Positions 44,894 through 54,049 of a stretch of DNA of 64,000 bases are shown piece by piece. The stretch is from NCBI RefSeq assembly GCF_034258515.1, contig NZ_CP139438.1:2914001-2978000 (forward strand), read 5' to 3'. Each line of letters opens with the position of its first letter. Position 1 is the stretch's first letter. A program made the translations under genes and the position numbers. The notes beneath the pieces are model-generated. The model worked only from the letters and a program-made list of their open reading frames with translations, was not told the origin of the DNA and ran no database searches. This DNA comes from Pseudarthrobacter oxydans (GTDB lineage Bacteria > Actinomycetota > Actinomycetes > Actinomycetales > Micrococcaceae).

Positions 44894-45673
44894 TCAGAAG
44901 CCCGCGATGGTTCCCGGACCGTTGACCGCAACCACATGGAATGCCTCGGCGCTTCGCCCCTCCGGCAGGCCGGCGCGTGCGGCATTCAGCTTCATGCCCC
45001 GTCGGACGGTTGCCTCCATCGCCTCCACGTCGGGATGCTGGCTGACGTGGACATGGATTGCCCGAAGCTTGGACTCCACGTGCTCCGTGACGTCCACAAA
45101 ATGGTTCTCCCGTTCTTCCGGCCCGGCATAGAGCCACAGCCACGGCAGTTTGTAGGCCCCCAGGCCGGCTTCCGCCAGTTCAGGGTAGGCGAACGGATTC
45201 TCCACTGCCGGGTAGACAGCACGCGTCACGGCCTCGCCTACGGCCAGATGGTCGGGATGGCTCTTCTGGATGCGCTTCCAGTTCCGTTCCGGGTGCATGG
45301 AAAGCACGACGTCGGGACGGATTTCCCGAATCAGTTTCACCACGCCCTTCATCACCTCGTGCGACGGCTCAAGGTAGCCGTCACGCTGGTGGAGGTAGTG
45401 GATGTCAGTGACCCCCACCAGTTCGGCGGCCCGGCGCTGTTCAGCGTCGCGCAGGGCGATGATGTCCGCCCGGTGGGCGGGGTCGAAGCCGCCGGCGTCG
45501 CCGTCGGTCATGATGCAGTAGCTGACATGGACTCCGGCCGCCGTCCAGCCGGCGATGGTGCCCGCAGCACCGAAGTCGATGTCGTCGGGATGTGCCGCAA
45601 AACAGAGCACCCGCCCAATCCGGTGGATGTCCGGGTTGAACGGGCCCTGTTCCTGTGCAGGAGAGGAAGTCAA
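44894..45673 (-). CDS. PIG-L family de-N-acetylase (LmbE-like)
   Basis: 259 residues. Zinc-dependent deacetylases of this family act on GlcNAc conjugates; MshB in mycothiol synthesis is a relative. The metal-binding AHPDD is near residue 27, with further ligands in LSMHPERNWKR and QKSHPDHLAVGEA. Mycothiol enzymes MshB and Mca are usually longer or have different C-termini, so the substrate is not fixed. TTG start at 45673, 4 bp after the etfA stop, with AAAGG inside the etfA end as ribosome site; this makes it the third gene of the etf operon. Confidence 0.85.
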   Translation of the reverse strand: MTSSPAQEQGPFNPDIHRIGRVLCFAAHPDDIDFGAAGTIAGWTAAGVHVSYCIMTDGDAGGFDPAHRADIIALRDAEQRRAAELVGVTDIHYLHQRDGYLEPSHEVMKGVVKLIREIRPDVVLSMHPERNWKRIQKSHPDHLAVGEAVTRAVYPAVENPFAYPELAEAGLGAYKLPWLWLYAGPEERENHFVDVTEHVESKLRAIHVHVSQHPDVEAMEATVRRGMKLNAARAGLPEGRSAEAFHVVAVNGPGTIAGF

Positions 45674-45677
45674 GGAG

Positions 45678-46631
45678 TCAGCCTTTTCGCTTCTTGATCT
45701 CGGCTGTGGCCTGCGGGAGGACGTCGAAGAGGTCGCCCACGATGCCGAAGTCCGCGATCTCGAAAACCGGTGATTCAGCGTCCTTATTGACGGCTACGAT
45801 CACTTTCGCCGTCTGCATGCCGGCCTTCTGCTGGATGGCACCGGAGATTCCCGCCGAGATGTAGAGCTGCGGGGACACCGTCTTGCCGGTCTGCCCCACC
45901 TGCGCGTCATGGCTGATCCAGCCGGCGTCGGTGGCGGCACGGGAGGCACCCACGGCTGCGCCCAGCGCGTCGGCAAGTTCCTCAACCGGACCAAAGTCAC
46001 CGTCAAGGCCGCGGCCGCCGGCGACGACGATGCGGGCGTCGGTCAGGTCCGGGCGCCCGCTGGCTACTTTCTGCTCCCGGGCGGTGATCCGCGCGGCCGC
46101 GGCGGTGCTGCCGGCGGGAACGTCCACCGTGGCCGTCTCCGGTGAGCTTGGCGCCGCAGCCGGCTCCGGGGTGACGTTGTTGGCCTTCACGGTCAGCACG
46201 CTGACCGCGGTGGAGGCCTTGCAGGCGGTGTTGTAGGAGCCCGCGAGGACTGACTTGTGCGCGGTGCCGTCAGCGTCCACGGCTACCACGTCGGTGATGA
46301 CGCCGGCGTTCAGGCGGATGCCCGCCCGCGCGGCGATCTCCTTGCCCTCAGGCGAATTGTCCAGCAGGACGATGCCGGCCCCGGCCTGTTCAGCCGCAGC
46401 TGCCAGGTAGGCAGCCTTCGGGGCAACAAGGAAGTCATCGAGGTCCCCTGCCGAGGGGAACAGCACCGTGCTGACGCCGTACTCGGCAAAGGTGGCCGCA
46501 ACGTCGTCGTGCAGCGTCCCGTTCAGCGCAACTGCCGTCTCGCCGAGTGAGCGGCCCAAAGTGAGCAGTTCAAGGTTGCTCTTCTTGAGCGCAGCCCCGG
46601 GGTTGTCAATGAATACAAGTACTTTTGCCAT
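45678..46631 (-). CDS. etfA: Electron transfer flavoprotein subunit alpha
   Basis: 317 residues. EtfAB accepts electrons from acyl-CoA and other dehydrogenases. The C-terminal FAD-binding domain is complete: GRGLDGDFGPVEELADALGAAVGASRAATDAGWI, QVGQTGKTVSPQLYISAGISGAIQ, KVIVAVNKDAESPVFEIADFGIVGDLFDVLPQ. ATG start, 14 bp after etfB. Confidence 0.95.
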   Translation of the reverse strand: MAKVLVFIDNPGAALKKSNLELLTLGRSLGETAVALNGTLHDDVAATFAEYGVSTVLFPSAGDLDDFLVAPKAAYLAAAAEQAGAGIVLLDNSPEGKEIAARAGIRLNAGVITDVVAVDADGTAHKSVLAGSYNTACKASTAVSVLTVKANNVTPEPAAAPSSPETATVDVPAGSTAAAARITAREQKVASGRPDLTDARIVVAGGRGLDGDFGPVEELADALGAAVGASRAATDAGWISHDAQVGQTGKTVSPQLYISAGISGAIQQKAGMQTAKVIVAVNKDAESPVFEIADFGIVGDLFDVLPQATAEIKKRKG

Positions 46632-46645
46632 GTCTGTGGTCCCTC

Positions 46646-47437
46646 TTAGAGCAGCTTCTGGGCGGCCAGGAAGTCAACGAGCTTGATGCCGGCATCGCCT
46701 TCGTCGGTGATGATGGTCCCGGCGGTCCGGGGCGGTCGTTCCTCCGCACTGAGCACGCGGGTCCAGGAACCGGCGTGCCCCACCTGCGCCGGGTCCACAC
46801 CGATGTCAGCGAGGGAGAGCGTGGTGATGCTCTTGCGCTTGGCTGCGATGATGCCCTTGAAGTTGGGGTAGCGCGGCTCATTGATCTGGTCCGTCACGGA
46901 GACGACGGCCGGGAGCGGTGCTTCCACCGTCTCGGACGACGTGTCAGCGTCGCGGCGCGCGGTGAGGCGTCCGCCGTCGACCTCCAACGTGGAGGCGAAG
47001 GTGACCTGCGGGAGGCCGAGCCGTTCGGCCAGCTGGGCGGGAACGAGGGAGGTTTCACCGTCGGTTGACGCCATGCCGGTGATGACCAGGTCCACGCTGC
47101 CCAGGTGCCGGACTGCTGCTGCCAGCGCCAGGGACGTGGCGGCGGCGTCCGAACCGGCCAGTGCGTCATCCGTGAGGTGCACGCCCTCGGTGGCCCCGAT
47201 CTGCAGCGCCTTCTTGATGGCGTTAACGGCGCCCGAAGGGCCCATGCTCAGCGCGATGACCTGGTTGCCTGCCTTGGCTCCCCCGCGGGCTTCGGCCAGC
47301 TGCAGGGCTGCCTCGAGTGCGTATTCGTCAAGCTCGGACAGGATGCTCTCGTCGCGGTCAGTCGTGTAGTCCTCCCCATTGAGGTGGCGGTCAAACTGCG
47401 CGTCCGGTACATGCTTGACCAGGACGATGATCTTCAA
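46646..47437 (-). CDS. etfB: Electron transfer flavoprotein subunit beta
   Basis: 263 residues from TTG at 47437 (typical N-terminus KIIVLVKHVPDAQ, with GGAAG 5 nt ahead); a GTG at 47449 is possible. It shares the ETF alpha/beta fold: RDESILSELDEYALEAALQL, DLVITGMASTDGETSLVPAQLAERLGLPQVTFAS and the AMP-binding region. First gene of the etfB-etfA-PIG-L operon, an arrangement whose etf part corresponds to fixA-fixB in mycobacteria. Confidence 0.95.
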   Translation of the reverse strand: MKIIVLVKHVPDAQFDRHLNGEDYTTDRDESILSELDEYALEAALQLAEARGGAKAGNQVIALSMGPSGAVNAIKKALQIGATEGVHLTDDALAGSDAAATSLALAAAVRHLGSVDLVITGMASTDGETSLVPAQLAERLGLPQVTFASTLEVDGGRLTARRDADTSSETVEAPLPAVVSVTDQINEPRYPNFKGIIAAKRKSITTLSLADIGVDPAQVGHAGSWTRVLSAEERPPRTAGTIITDEGDAGIKLVDFLAAQKLL

Positions 47438-47639
47438 TGTATCTTCCACTGTATTTACAGCAGCCTTCCATGCTTGTGGACAGCCAGCCGGGTGAGGTCA
47501 TGGCCGCGGAATGCCCCGGCATACGGGTAGCTCCTAGCTAACCATATAGGCGCGCCCCGGCGCCCTCTTCCGTTAACGCCTGTGTCAGTGGGCTGGACAT
47601 GCGCGCCGCTGCCCCCGCTGCCGGCCCATCGTTTAATGT

Positions 47640-47678
47640 CCGACGGCGGCGCCCCCAAGGTGGGGACGCCGCCGTCGG
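47640..47678 (-). terminator. Hairpin terminator after htrA
   Basis: 12-bp stem (47640-47651 and 47667-47678) whose loop contains a further CCCC/GGGG pairing. It lies 35 bp after the HtrA stop and upstream of the etfB promoter region. The remaining bases between 47438 and 47640 show no gene. Confidence 0.75.
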
Positions 47679-47712
47679 GCATTGCTGACTACGCCTTGGC
47701 GGGCCGCCGCTG

Positions 47713-49263
47713 CTAGCCGGCAGCGGTGCCGAGGGTGACGTCGAAGGTCTGTTCCGCGCCGTTGCGCAGGACGGTGATCTTCACGGTGGCACCGGCACGC
47801 TGTTCGCGGACAGCCGCGGTCAGCTGGTTGGGTTCACCGATGGCGAGGTCGTTGAACTTCGTGATGACGTCGCCCACCTTGATCCCGGCCTTGGCCGCAG
47901 CCGAATTGGCTTCCACCGTGGCCACGTCCGCGCCGACCGAGAACTCGGACGAGGTGCTGGATGCCGCCTTCTTCCGAACGCTGACGCCCAGCTGGCCATG
48001 GGAAGCCTTGCCGGTGTCAATGATTTCCTGGGCGACGCGCTTGGCGTGGTTGATGGGGATACTGAAGCCGACGCCGATGTTGCCGCTGGTGGACGATGCG
48101 TTTGAGCCCGCTGATGCGATGGCCACGTTGACGCCGATGATTTCGCCGCTGCTGTTCACCAGGGCACCGCCCGAGTTGCCGGGGTTGATGGCGGCGTCTG
48201 TCTGGATGACGTTGATGGAAATTTCGCCCTGGTTGGCCGGCTGCTGGCTTTCGCCGCCGCCGGGAGGTGCGAACTGGAAGCCGCCGCCATCGTCCTCGGC
48301 CTTGTCGCCTTCCGGTGCAGCGGCGGAGGCCACGCTGATGGTCCTGTTGAGGGTGGAGACGATTCCGTCCGTCACGGTGCCTGTCAGGCCCAGGGGCGAA
48401 CCGATGGCAATGGCGGTGTCACCCACGTTCAGCTTTCCGGAGTCGCCCAAGGTCGCCGGGGTGAGGCCGGAGGCGTTGTCCACCTTGATGACCGCGAGGT
48501 CGGACAGCGGGTCGGTGCCCACGAGTTTGGCGCCGAGGACACGCCCGTCACTGGTACGCACTTCGAGCGCGGCGTTGGCCGTTTGGCCGTCCAGGGTGAC
48601 CACGTGGGTGTTGGTGAGGATATGCCCCTGGTCGTTGAGGACGATGCCGGAGCCGGTGCCGCCGGCGCTGCCGGTGGACGCGCTGATGGTCACCACGCTG
48701 GGTGACGCCTTAACGGCAGCAGCCGTGATGGCATTCACGTTGTCCTTGTTGTTGACGATGACCGTGCCCGGCTGGCTGTTGCCGGTCACCGTCGAGCCGG
48801 CACCGGTGTTAACCAGTCCCGCGGAACCGACCGTGGCCACTCCGCCTCCCACCAGCCCGGCAGCGAGGATGCTGGCCACCAGCGTACCGACGCCGAACGA
48901 GGCCTTCCGCCGCGGCGCGTCCTTGGGGTTGGGGGCAAGGCCCACGGCTCCGTACTGGCCGCCTTCGCCGTAGAAGCCATGGCCGGGCTGCGGCGCCTGC
49001 TGTTGGCCGGGTGCCGGCTCCTGCGAAGTGTTCTGTCCGTAGAACGGCTGCCGCTGGGGATAGACCGGACGCGGAGCGCCGGGGATCTCCTGCGTGGGAT
49101 TGTCCCCGTGCCGGTCCAGCCGCTCGGTGGGGTACTCCCGCGGGCCGGGTTTACCGGTTCCGGCAGCATTGCCCTCCGGCTGGCCGGCGTGCTGCTGCTC
49201 CCAGGGATCCCGGTCCGGGCCGTCGTTCCTCGGGCCCTGCCCGGGCGTCTGGTTCTCAGTCAT
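47713..49263 (-). CDS. htrA: HtrA/DegP-type serine protease with PDZ domain
   Basis: About 516 residues from the ATG at 49263 (AAAGGAAG 4 nt before it; an upstream frame to 49290 is less likely). Long Pro/Gln-rich cytoplasmic region (about 1-115), membrane helix (about 120-148), then the trypsin-like fold: triad His in GHILTNTHVV, Asp in DPLSDLAVIKVD, Ser in INPGNSGGALVN. The C-terminal PDZ domain (SVGADVATVEANSAAAKAGIKVGDVITKFN) senses substrates. It acts outside the membrane in envelope quality control. Confidence 0.95.
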   Translation of the reverse strand: MTENQTPGQGPRNDGPDRDPWEQQHAGQPEGNAAGTGKPGPREYPTERLDRHGDNPTQEIPGAPRPVYPQRQPFYGQNTSQEPAPGQQQAPQPGHGFYGEGGQYGAVGLAPNPKDAPRRKASFGVGTLVASILAAGLVGGGVATVGSAGLVNTGAGSTVTGNSQPGTVIVNNKDNVNAITAAAVKASPSVVTISASTGSAGGTGSGIVLNDQGHILTNTHVVTLDGQTANAALEVRTSDGRVLGAKLVGTDPLSDLAVIKVDNASGLTPATLGDSGKLNVGDTAIAIGSPLGLTGTVTDGIVSTLNRTISVASAAAPEGDKAEDDGGGFQFAPPGGGESQQPANQGEISINVIQTDAAINPGNSGGALVNSSGEIIGVNVAIASAGSNASSTSGNIGVGFSIPINHAKRVAQEIIDTGKASHGQLGVSVRKKAASSTSSEFSVGADVATVEANSAAAKAGIKVGDVITKFNDLAIGEPNQLTAAVREQRAGATVKITVLRNGAEQTFDVTLGTAAG

Positions 49264-49406
49264 GGGACTTCCTTTCATCCTCGTCTGCATTAACTATGGA
49301 CTCCCCGGCTGGAACAATCTCTTATGTTTGCTGAGAGCTTGCTGAAGACTTTCCAGCCCCGGCGGCGGTGGTTCCGGCGTTTCGCTGGTGGCATAGTCGG
49401 GCCGAT

Positions 49407-49435
49407 GGACTGGCTCTGGGGTGCACCATAGAATC
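49407..49435 (+). promoter_or_regulatory. Sigma-70-type promoter for the TPM-domain gene
   Basis: TGGACT (49407-49412) and TAGAAT (49430-49435) match the consensus at 4/6 and 5/6, with the ideal 17-bp spacer. Transcription would start near 49442, leaving a leader of about 105 nt before the ATG at 49547. The remaining stretch from 49264 to 49406 holds the htrA promoter region without a recognisable box. Confidence 0.55.
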
Positions 49436-49546
49436 AAGATGAATTGCCACAGCGACCTGCGGCTTCACACCAAGCGTGGGGGCGCTGTGCATTCTCAGAC
49501 GACCGGTTCGTCCCGAACTGGCGTCAGGCGTGCTGAAGGGTTGCAC

Positions 49547-51586
49547 ATGCGGTCAAAGTTCAAACGTATCCTCGCCGTGATCGGCCTAACCGCTTTCCTG
49601 GCGATGCCCGCCGGCGCGGCCTGGGCCGAACCACCGGTCACTTTGGATCCCGCAACGAAAATTGTGGATCCTTCGGGAGTCCTGGGTTCGAAAAAGGGTG
49701 AGGTCCAGGACGCCATCAAGAAGCTTGGTGCGGACCACGCCACCGTGCTGCACGTCGTCATCGTCAAGAAGTTTGAGAACCCCGCCGATCGTGAAGCCTG
49801 GTCAGATGCGGTGGCCGAAAAGGCCAACCTCGGATCCAATGCGCTGATTTTCGCGGTCGCCACCGATACCAGGCAGTACGTCCTCAACAAGGGTGGCAGC
49901 AAGATCACCACCGCCCAGATCGAGAACATCAAGAGCAAGGCAATCGGCCCGCAGCTCGCGAACGACAACTACGCGCAGGCGGCGATCAACGCCGCAGCGG
50001 CCATTGGTGATGCAGCCGGGGGCGGCAGTGGCAATGTCCCCGGTGATGGTGCCGGAGCGGCTGTCCTGGTGGGAACCGGAATTGTTGCTGCCGGTGGTGC
50101 CGGCGCCTACCTTTATTTCCGGAACAAGCGAAAGAAGGCCGCAGGACAGGCGGCGGGCGCGGGACACGGCGGACAGGAAGCTCCGGCGGATCCTCTGGCC
50201 TCGCAGAGCATCGAGGAACTGCGCCGCAAGAGCGGCTCCCTGCTGATCGAGGCGGACGACGCCATCAAGTCCAGCGAGCAGGAGCTTGGCTTCGCCCAGG
50301 CGCAGTACGGAGATTCCGCCGTCGGGAACTTCACCAAGGCGCTGGCCGAAGCCAAAGCCCACCTGAGCGAATCCTTCAAGCTGCAGCAGCAGCTGGACGA
50401 CCATATTCCTGACACCGAGGAACAGCAGCGGACCTGGCTTGTCGAAATCATCCGCCGGTCCGAAGCCGCCCTGACCTCGCTGCAGGAGCAGAAAGCGGAC
50501 TTCGATTCCCTGCGCGAACTCGAGAAGAACGCTCCGCAGGCCCTGGCCACGGTCAACGCCGGGGCGCGGGAAGCAGACGCGAAGATCAACACGGCCGAGC
50601 AGTCACTCACTGCGCTGCGCTCAAAGTATGCCGAGAGCGCCCTCACCCAGGTCTCGGACAACATTCTGCAGGCCAAGGAGCGCCTGGCGTTCGTTCAGAA
50701 TGCAACCGCCACCGCGCAGCAGAAGCTGGGTGAGGGCGAGGACAGCCTGGCCGCGGTAGCTGTCCGGGCAGCCGAGGAGAGCCTGCACCAGACGAACGTC
50801 CTCCTCGATGCCATCGCCAAGGTTTCATCCAACCTCGACGAGGCCAGGAGCAGCCTCGAGAGTGCCGTTGTGGACACCTCGCAGGACCTCGCCCAGGCAA
50901 GGGCCATGGTCCAGTCCGGGGCACACCCGGAACTGGCCGGACCGGTGGCCGGCGTCGAAAGCGCCCTCGCGCAGGTCAAGGCGGAAATCCAGGGCGGCAA
51001 GATTGACCCGATCGCCACGTTGCAGCGGGTGGAAACTGCCCACCAGTCGCTGGACCAGGCCCTCAGCGGCATCAGGGACCAGCAGGAGCAGGCGCGCCGG
51101 GCCCAGGCCTCCCTCCAGCAGACCATCATGTCCGCCCAGGCGCAGATCAGCGCAACGTCGGACTACATCACCGCTCGCCGCGGCGGTGTGGGCACTGAGG
51201 CACGCACCCGGCTTGCCGAGTCGCAGCGGAACCTCGATTACGCCCTGTCCATCTCGCGCACCGATCCGGTCACGGCCCTCACCTACGCCCAGCAGGCCCA
51301 CGCGCTGGCGGCGCAGGCCGCCCAGCTGGCGCAGGCGGATGTGGACCACTTCGGCGGCTACGCCAACCAGGGCTACGGCCGCGGCGGGATGTTCGGCGGT
51401 GGCGGCGGCGGGGGCCTGGGGGGCGCCATCCTGGGTGGCATCCTGATCAACTCCATCCTCCATGGAGGCGGCGGCGCAGGCTGGGGCGGCGGCCACAGCG
51501 ACGGCGGCGGCTGGGGCGGCGGCGATTTCGGCGGCGGAGACATGGGCGGCTGGGGCGGCGACTCCGGCGGCGGCGGGGACTTCTAG
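49547..51586 (+). CDS. TPM-domain (YgcG-like) secreted/membrane protein with Gly-rich tail
   Basis: About 679 residues from the ATG at 49547 (GAAGG 7 nt upstream). Signal peptide MRSKFKRILAVIGLTAFLAMPAGAAWA; TPM domain (about 30-155, VDPSGVLGSKKGEVQDAIKKLGADHATVLHVVIV...NALIFAVATDTRQYVLNKGG); one membrane helix near 175-198 (AAVLVGTGIVAAGGAGAYLYF); then about 350 residues of coiled coil on the cytoplasmic side; the end is a Gly/Trp/Asp-rich repeat. It is followed by pspA, so the pair may form a membrane-stress module. Confidence 0.88.
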   Translation: MRSKFKRILAVIGLTAFLAMPAGAAWAEPPVTLDPATKIVDPSGVLGSKKGEVQDAIKKLGADHATVLHVVIVKKFENPADREAWSDAVAEKANLGSNALIFAVATDTRQYVLNKGGSKITTAQIENIKSKAIGPQLANDNYAQAAINAAAAIGDAAGGGSGNVPGDGAGAAVLVGTGIVAAGGAGAYLYFRNKRKKAAGQAAGAGHGGQEAPADPLASQSIEELRRKSGSLLIEADDAIKSSEQELGFAQAQYGDSAVGNFTKALAEAKAHLSESFKLQQQLDDHIPDTEEQQRTWLVEIIRRSEAALTSLQEQKADFDSLRELEKNAPQALATVNAGAREADAKINTAEQSLTALRSKYAESALTQVSDNILQAKERLAFVQNATATAQQKLGEGEDSLAAVAVRAAEESLHQTNVLLDAIAKVSSNLDEARSSLESAVVDTSQDLAQARAMVQSGAHPELAGPVAGVESALAQVKAEIQGGKIDPIATLQRVETAHQSLDQALSGIRDQQEQARRAQASLQQTIMSAQAQISATSDYITARRGGVGTEARTRLAESQRNLDYALSISRTDPVTALTYAQQAHALAAQAAQLAQADVDHFGGYANQGYGRGGMFGGGGGGGLGGAILGGILINSILHGGGGAGWGGGHSDGGGWGGGDFGGGDMGGWGGDSGGGGDF

Positions 51587-51692
51587 ACGCCCGGCTGGCC
51601 CAAAGGCTGTGCAGTCCGGCCCACGGGCACGCACCACATAATTGTTCACTGGATTCAGTGGTCACCACAGAGCAGGACGAAAGGGTAACACC

Positions 51693-52484
51693 ATGGTTAA
51701 GCAGTCCATTTTCGGCCGCATCGCGCAGCTGGCAAAGGCTAACGTCAACTCGTTGCTGGACAACGCTGAGGATCCGCAGAGGATGCTGGACCAGATGGTC
51801 CGGGACTACACCAACAACATCGCAGAAGCAGAGTCTGCCGTTGCCCAGACCATCGGCAACCTCCGGATGCTCGAGGACGACTACAACGAGGATGTCAAGA
51901 ACGCCCGCGACTGGGGCAACAAGGCACTCGCGGCCTCGCGCAAGGCTGATGAATTCCGCGCCAGCGGCGACGTGGTGGACGCCGAGAAGTTCGACAACCT
52001 CGCCAAGGTAGCCCTGCAGCGGCAGATGGCCGCCGAAAATGAGGCCAAGGGCGCGGAGCCGAGCATTGCTTCCCAGCGCGAAGTGGTGGAGAAGCTGAAG
52101 ACCGGCCTGGACCAGATGAAGGGCAAGCTCAACCAGCTGACCAGCAAGCGCAACGAACTGGTGGCCCGGTCCAAGACCGCTGCAGCGCAGTCCCAGGTCC
52201 ACGACGCCATCAAGAGCATCGACATCATGGACCCCACCAGCGAGGTTGGCCGGTTCGAAGAGAAGATCCGCCGCGAGGAAGCCAAGGTCCGCGGCCACGA
52301 GGAGCTCGCAGCTTCCAGCCTGGACGCCCAGTTCAACCAGCTTGAAGACCTCGGAGAGCAGGTGGAGATCGAAGCGCGCCTGGCCGCCCTGAAGTCGGGC
52401 AATTCAACCAAGCCGGCCCTCGGCACTTCAGGTTCCGCGGCCTCGGCATCCACCGTCGAGGAAGCTGACTTCGACAAACTCTGA
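51693..52484 (+). CDS. pspA: PspA/IM30 family membrane-stress protein
   Basis: 263 residues, almost all helical coiled coil: QSIFGRIAQLAKANVNSLLDNAEDPQRMLDQMVRDYTNNIAEAE is the amphipathic N-terminus and first long helix typical of PspA/Vipp1, which polymerise on damaged membranes. GAEPSIASQREVVEKLKTGLDQMKGKLNQL continues it. C-terminal 30 residues are Ser/Ala-rich. ATG start at 51693 with GAAAGGG upstream; 106 bp after the TPM gene. Confidence 0.92.
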   Translation: MVKQSIFGRIAQLAKANVNSLLDNAEDPQRMLDQMVRDYTNNIAEAESAVAQTIGNLRMLEDDYNEDVKNARDWGNKALAASRKADEFRASGDVVDAEKFDNLAKVALQRQMAAENEAKGAEPSIASQREVVEKLKTGLDQMKGKLNQLTSKRNELVARSKTAAAQSQVHDAIKSIDIMDPTSEVGRFEEKIRREEAKVRGHEELAASSLDAQFNQLEDLGEQVEIEARLAALKSGNSTKPALGTSGSAASASTVEEADFDKL

Positions 52485-52524
52485 ACGGAGGCGGGACATG
52501 CCGCCACTTCCGTCGTGAAGAAGT

Positions 52525-52555
52525 AGGGCCGGGGCCACGGACGGGCCCCGGCCCT
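52525..52555 (+). terminator. Hairpin terminator after pspA
   Basis: A 12-bp perfect GC-rich stem (52525-52536 with 52544-52555) and 7-nt loop, 41 bp after the pspA stop codon. Confidence 0.7.
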
Positions 52556-52578
52556 TCCTGTCCCTGTCCCTGTCCCTG
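52555..52578 (+). repeat. TCCCTG hexamer repeat upstream of the photolyase gene
   Basis: TCCCTG occurs three times in tandem (52561-52578), preceded by a one-mismatch copy (TTCCTG, 52555-52560). It sits 15 bp before the photolyase ATG, where a change in copy number would alter leader spacing. Confidence 0.8.
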
Positions 52579-52592
52579 TGTAGCGTGGTGCT

Positions 52593-54026
52593 ATGGACTC
52601 CTCCGGTGTGACCTCGATCGTCTGGCTTCGCGACGACCTTCGGCTGGACGACAATCCGGCCCTGGTGGAAGCGGCTGCGCTGGGCCTGCCCCTGACGGTC
52701 GTCTTCATCCTCGACGAGGAGTCCGAGGGCGTCCGGCCACTCGGCGGGGCCACCCGGTGGTGGTTGCATCACTCCCTCACCTCCCTGGCGGCGGCGCTCG
52801 AGGCCACCGGCTCCCGACTGGTCCTCCGCCGCGGCCCCGCGCTGGAGGTAATCCGGCAACTCGCCGCCGAGACCAACGCAGGCCACCTGTTCTGGAACCG
52901 CCGCTACAGCCTGCCGGAACGCACACTTGACGCCGCCGTCAAGGCGTGGTGCGGAGAAAACGGTATTGAAGCCTCCAGCTACCAGGCGAACCTCCTGTTT
53001 GAACCATGGACGGTCCGCACCGGTGCCGGCGGCCCCTACAAAGTGTTCACACCGTTCTGGCGGGCCTGCCTCGCGAACGGTGATGTGCGCGGCCCCCTCG
53101 ACGCTCCGCTGAAGTTGCCGGCGCCGCCCAAGGGAACAGGTGGCATGCCGGCCGGGGACGAGCTTGAGGGCTGGCAGCTCCTGCCCTCCTCCCCCGACTG
53201 GAGCGGCGGGCTGGCCGAAACCTGGGAGCCTGGGGAAGAAGGTGCCCACCGGCGGCTGGAGGATTTCCTGGACGGTCCTGCACGGGACTACGGCACCGGC
53301 CGCAATGTGCCGGGGGTGGAAGGAACAAGCCGCCTGTCTCCGCACCTGCGCTTCGGCGAAGTCAGTCCTTTCAGGATCTGGCGGGAAATCCGCAGCAGCT
53401 TTCCGCGGGAGGTGCCGGCCGACGTCGGGATCTTCCGTTCCGAGCTCGGCTGGCGCGAGTTCTGCTGGCACCTCCTGTACACCAACCCGGAACTGGCCAC
53501 CCGTAACTACCGGGCGGAGTTTGACCGCTTTGAGTGGCAGTCCCTGGGCAGCGAGGAACTGAAGGCCTGGCAGCAGGGCCGCACCGGATATCCGTTCGTT
53601 GATGCCGGGATGCGGCAGCTCTGGCAGACAGGCTGGATGCACAACAGGGTGAGGATGGCGGCAGCGTCCTTCCTGGTCAAGAACCTCCTGGCGGATTGGC
53701 GGACCGGGGAGGCCTGGTTCTGGGACACCCTGGTGGACGCCGACGCCGCGAGCAACCCCGCCAACTGGCAGTGGGTGGCAGGCTCAGGAGCGGACGCGTC
53801 CCCGTACTACCGGATCTTCAACCCGGTGACCCAGAGCAAGAAGTTCGACGCCGCCGGGAACTACCTGCGCCGCTACATCCCTGAGCTGGCAGGACTGGAC
53901 GGAAAAGGCATCCACGAGCCGTGGAAGGCCGGCGGTGACCTGCGGGGGTATCCCGCTCCCCTGGTGGACCTCCCGGAGTCCCGGGAACGGGCACTCGAGG
54001 CCTACCAGCGGCTTAAGGACGGCTGA
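52593..54026 (+). CDS. phrB: Deoxyribodipyrimidine photolyase (class I CPD photolyase/cryptochrome)
   Basis: 477 residues. It uses blue light and FADH- to split pyrimidine dimers. N-terminal antenna-binding fold IVWLRDDLRLDDNPAL; C-terminal FAD domain with ELGWREFCWHLLYTNPEL, QQGRTGYPFVDAGMRQLWQTGWMHNRVRM, FWDTLVDADAASNPANWQWVAGSG, FNPVTQSKKFD. Tryptophans suited to the electron-transfer chain are present in these segments. Monocistronic; TCCCTG repeats precede the ATG and the leader shows no strong ribosome site. Confidence 0.93.
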   Translation: MDSSGVTSIVWLRDDLRLDDNPALVEAAALGLPLTVVFILDEESEGVRPLGGATRWWLHHSLTSLAAALEATGSRLVLRRGPALEVIRQLAAETNAGHLFWNRRYSLPERTLDAAVKAWCGENGIEASSYQANLLFEPWTVRTGAGGPYKVFTPFWRACLANGDVRGPLDAPLKLPAPPKGTGGMPAGDELEGWQLLPSSPDWSGGLAETWEPGEEGAHRRLEDFLDGPARDYGTGRNVPGVEGTSRLSPHLRFGEVSPFRIWREIRSSFPREVPADVGIFRSELGWREFCWHLLYTNPELATRNYRAEFDRFEWQSLGSEELKAWQQGRTGYPFVDAGMRQLWQTGWMHNRVRMAAASFLVKNLLADWRTGEAWFWDTLVDADAASNPANWQWVAGSGADASPYYRIFNPVTQSKKFDAAGNYLRRYIPELAGLDGKGIHEPWKAGGDLRGYPAPLVDLPESRERALEAYQRLKDG

Positions 54027-54029
54027 AAT

Positions 54030-54049
54030 CCCAGGCAGGCGGGCCTGGG
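54030..54049. terminator. Short hairpin between photolyase and cytochrome b-type genes
   Basis: A 7-bp stem (54030-54036 with 54043-54049) between two convergent genes only 23 bp apart. It could terminate both. Confidence 0.45.
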
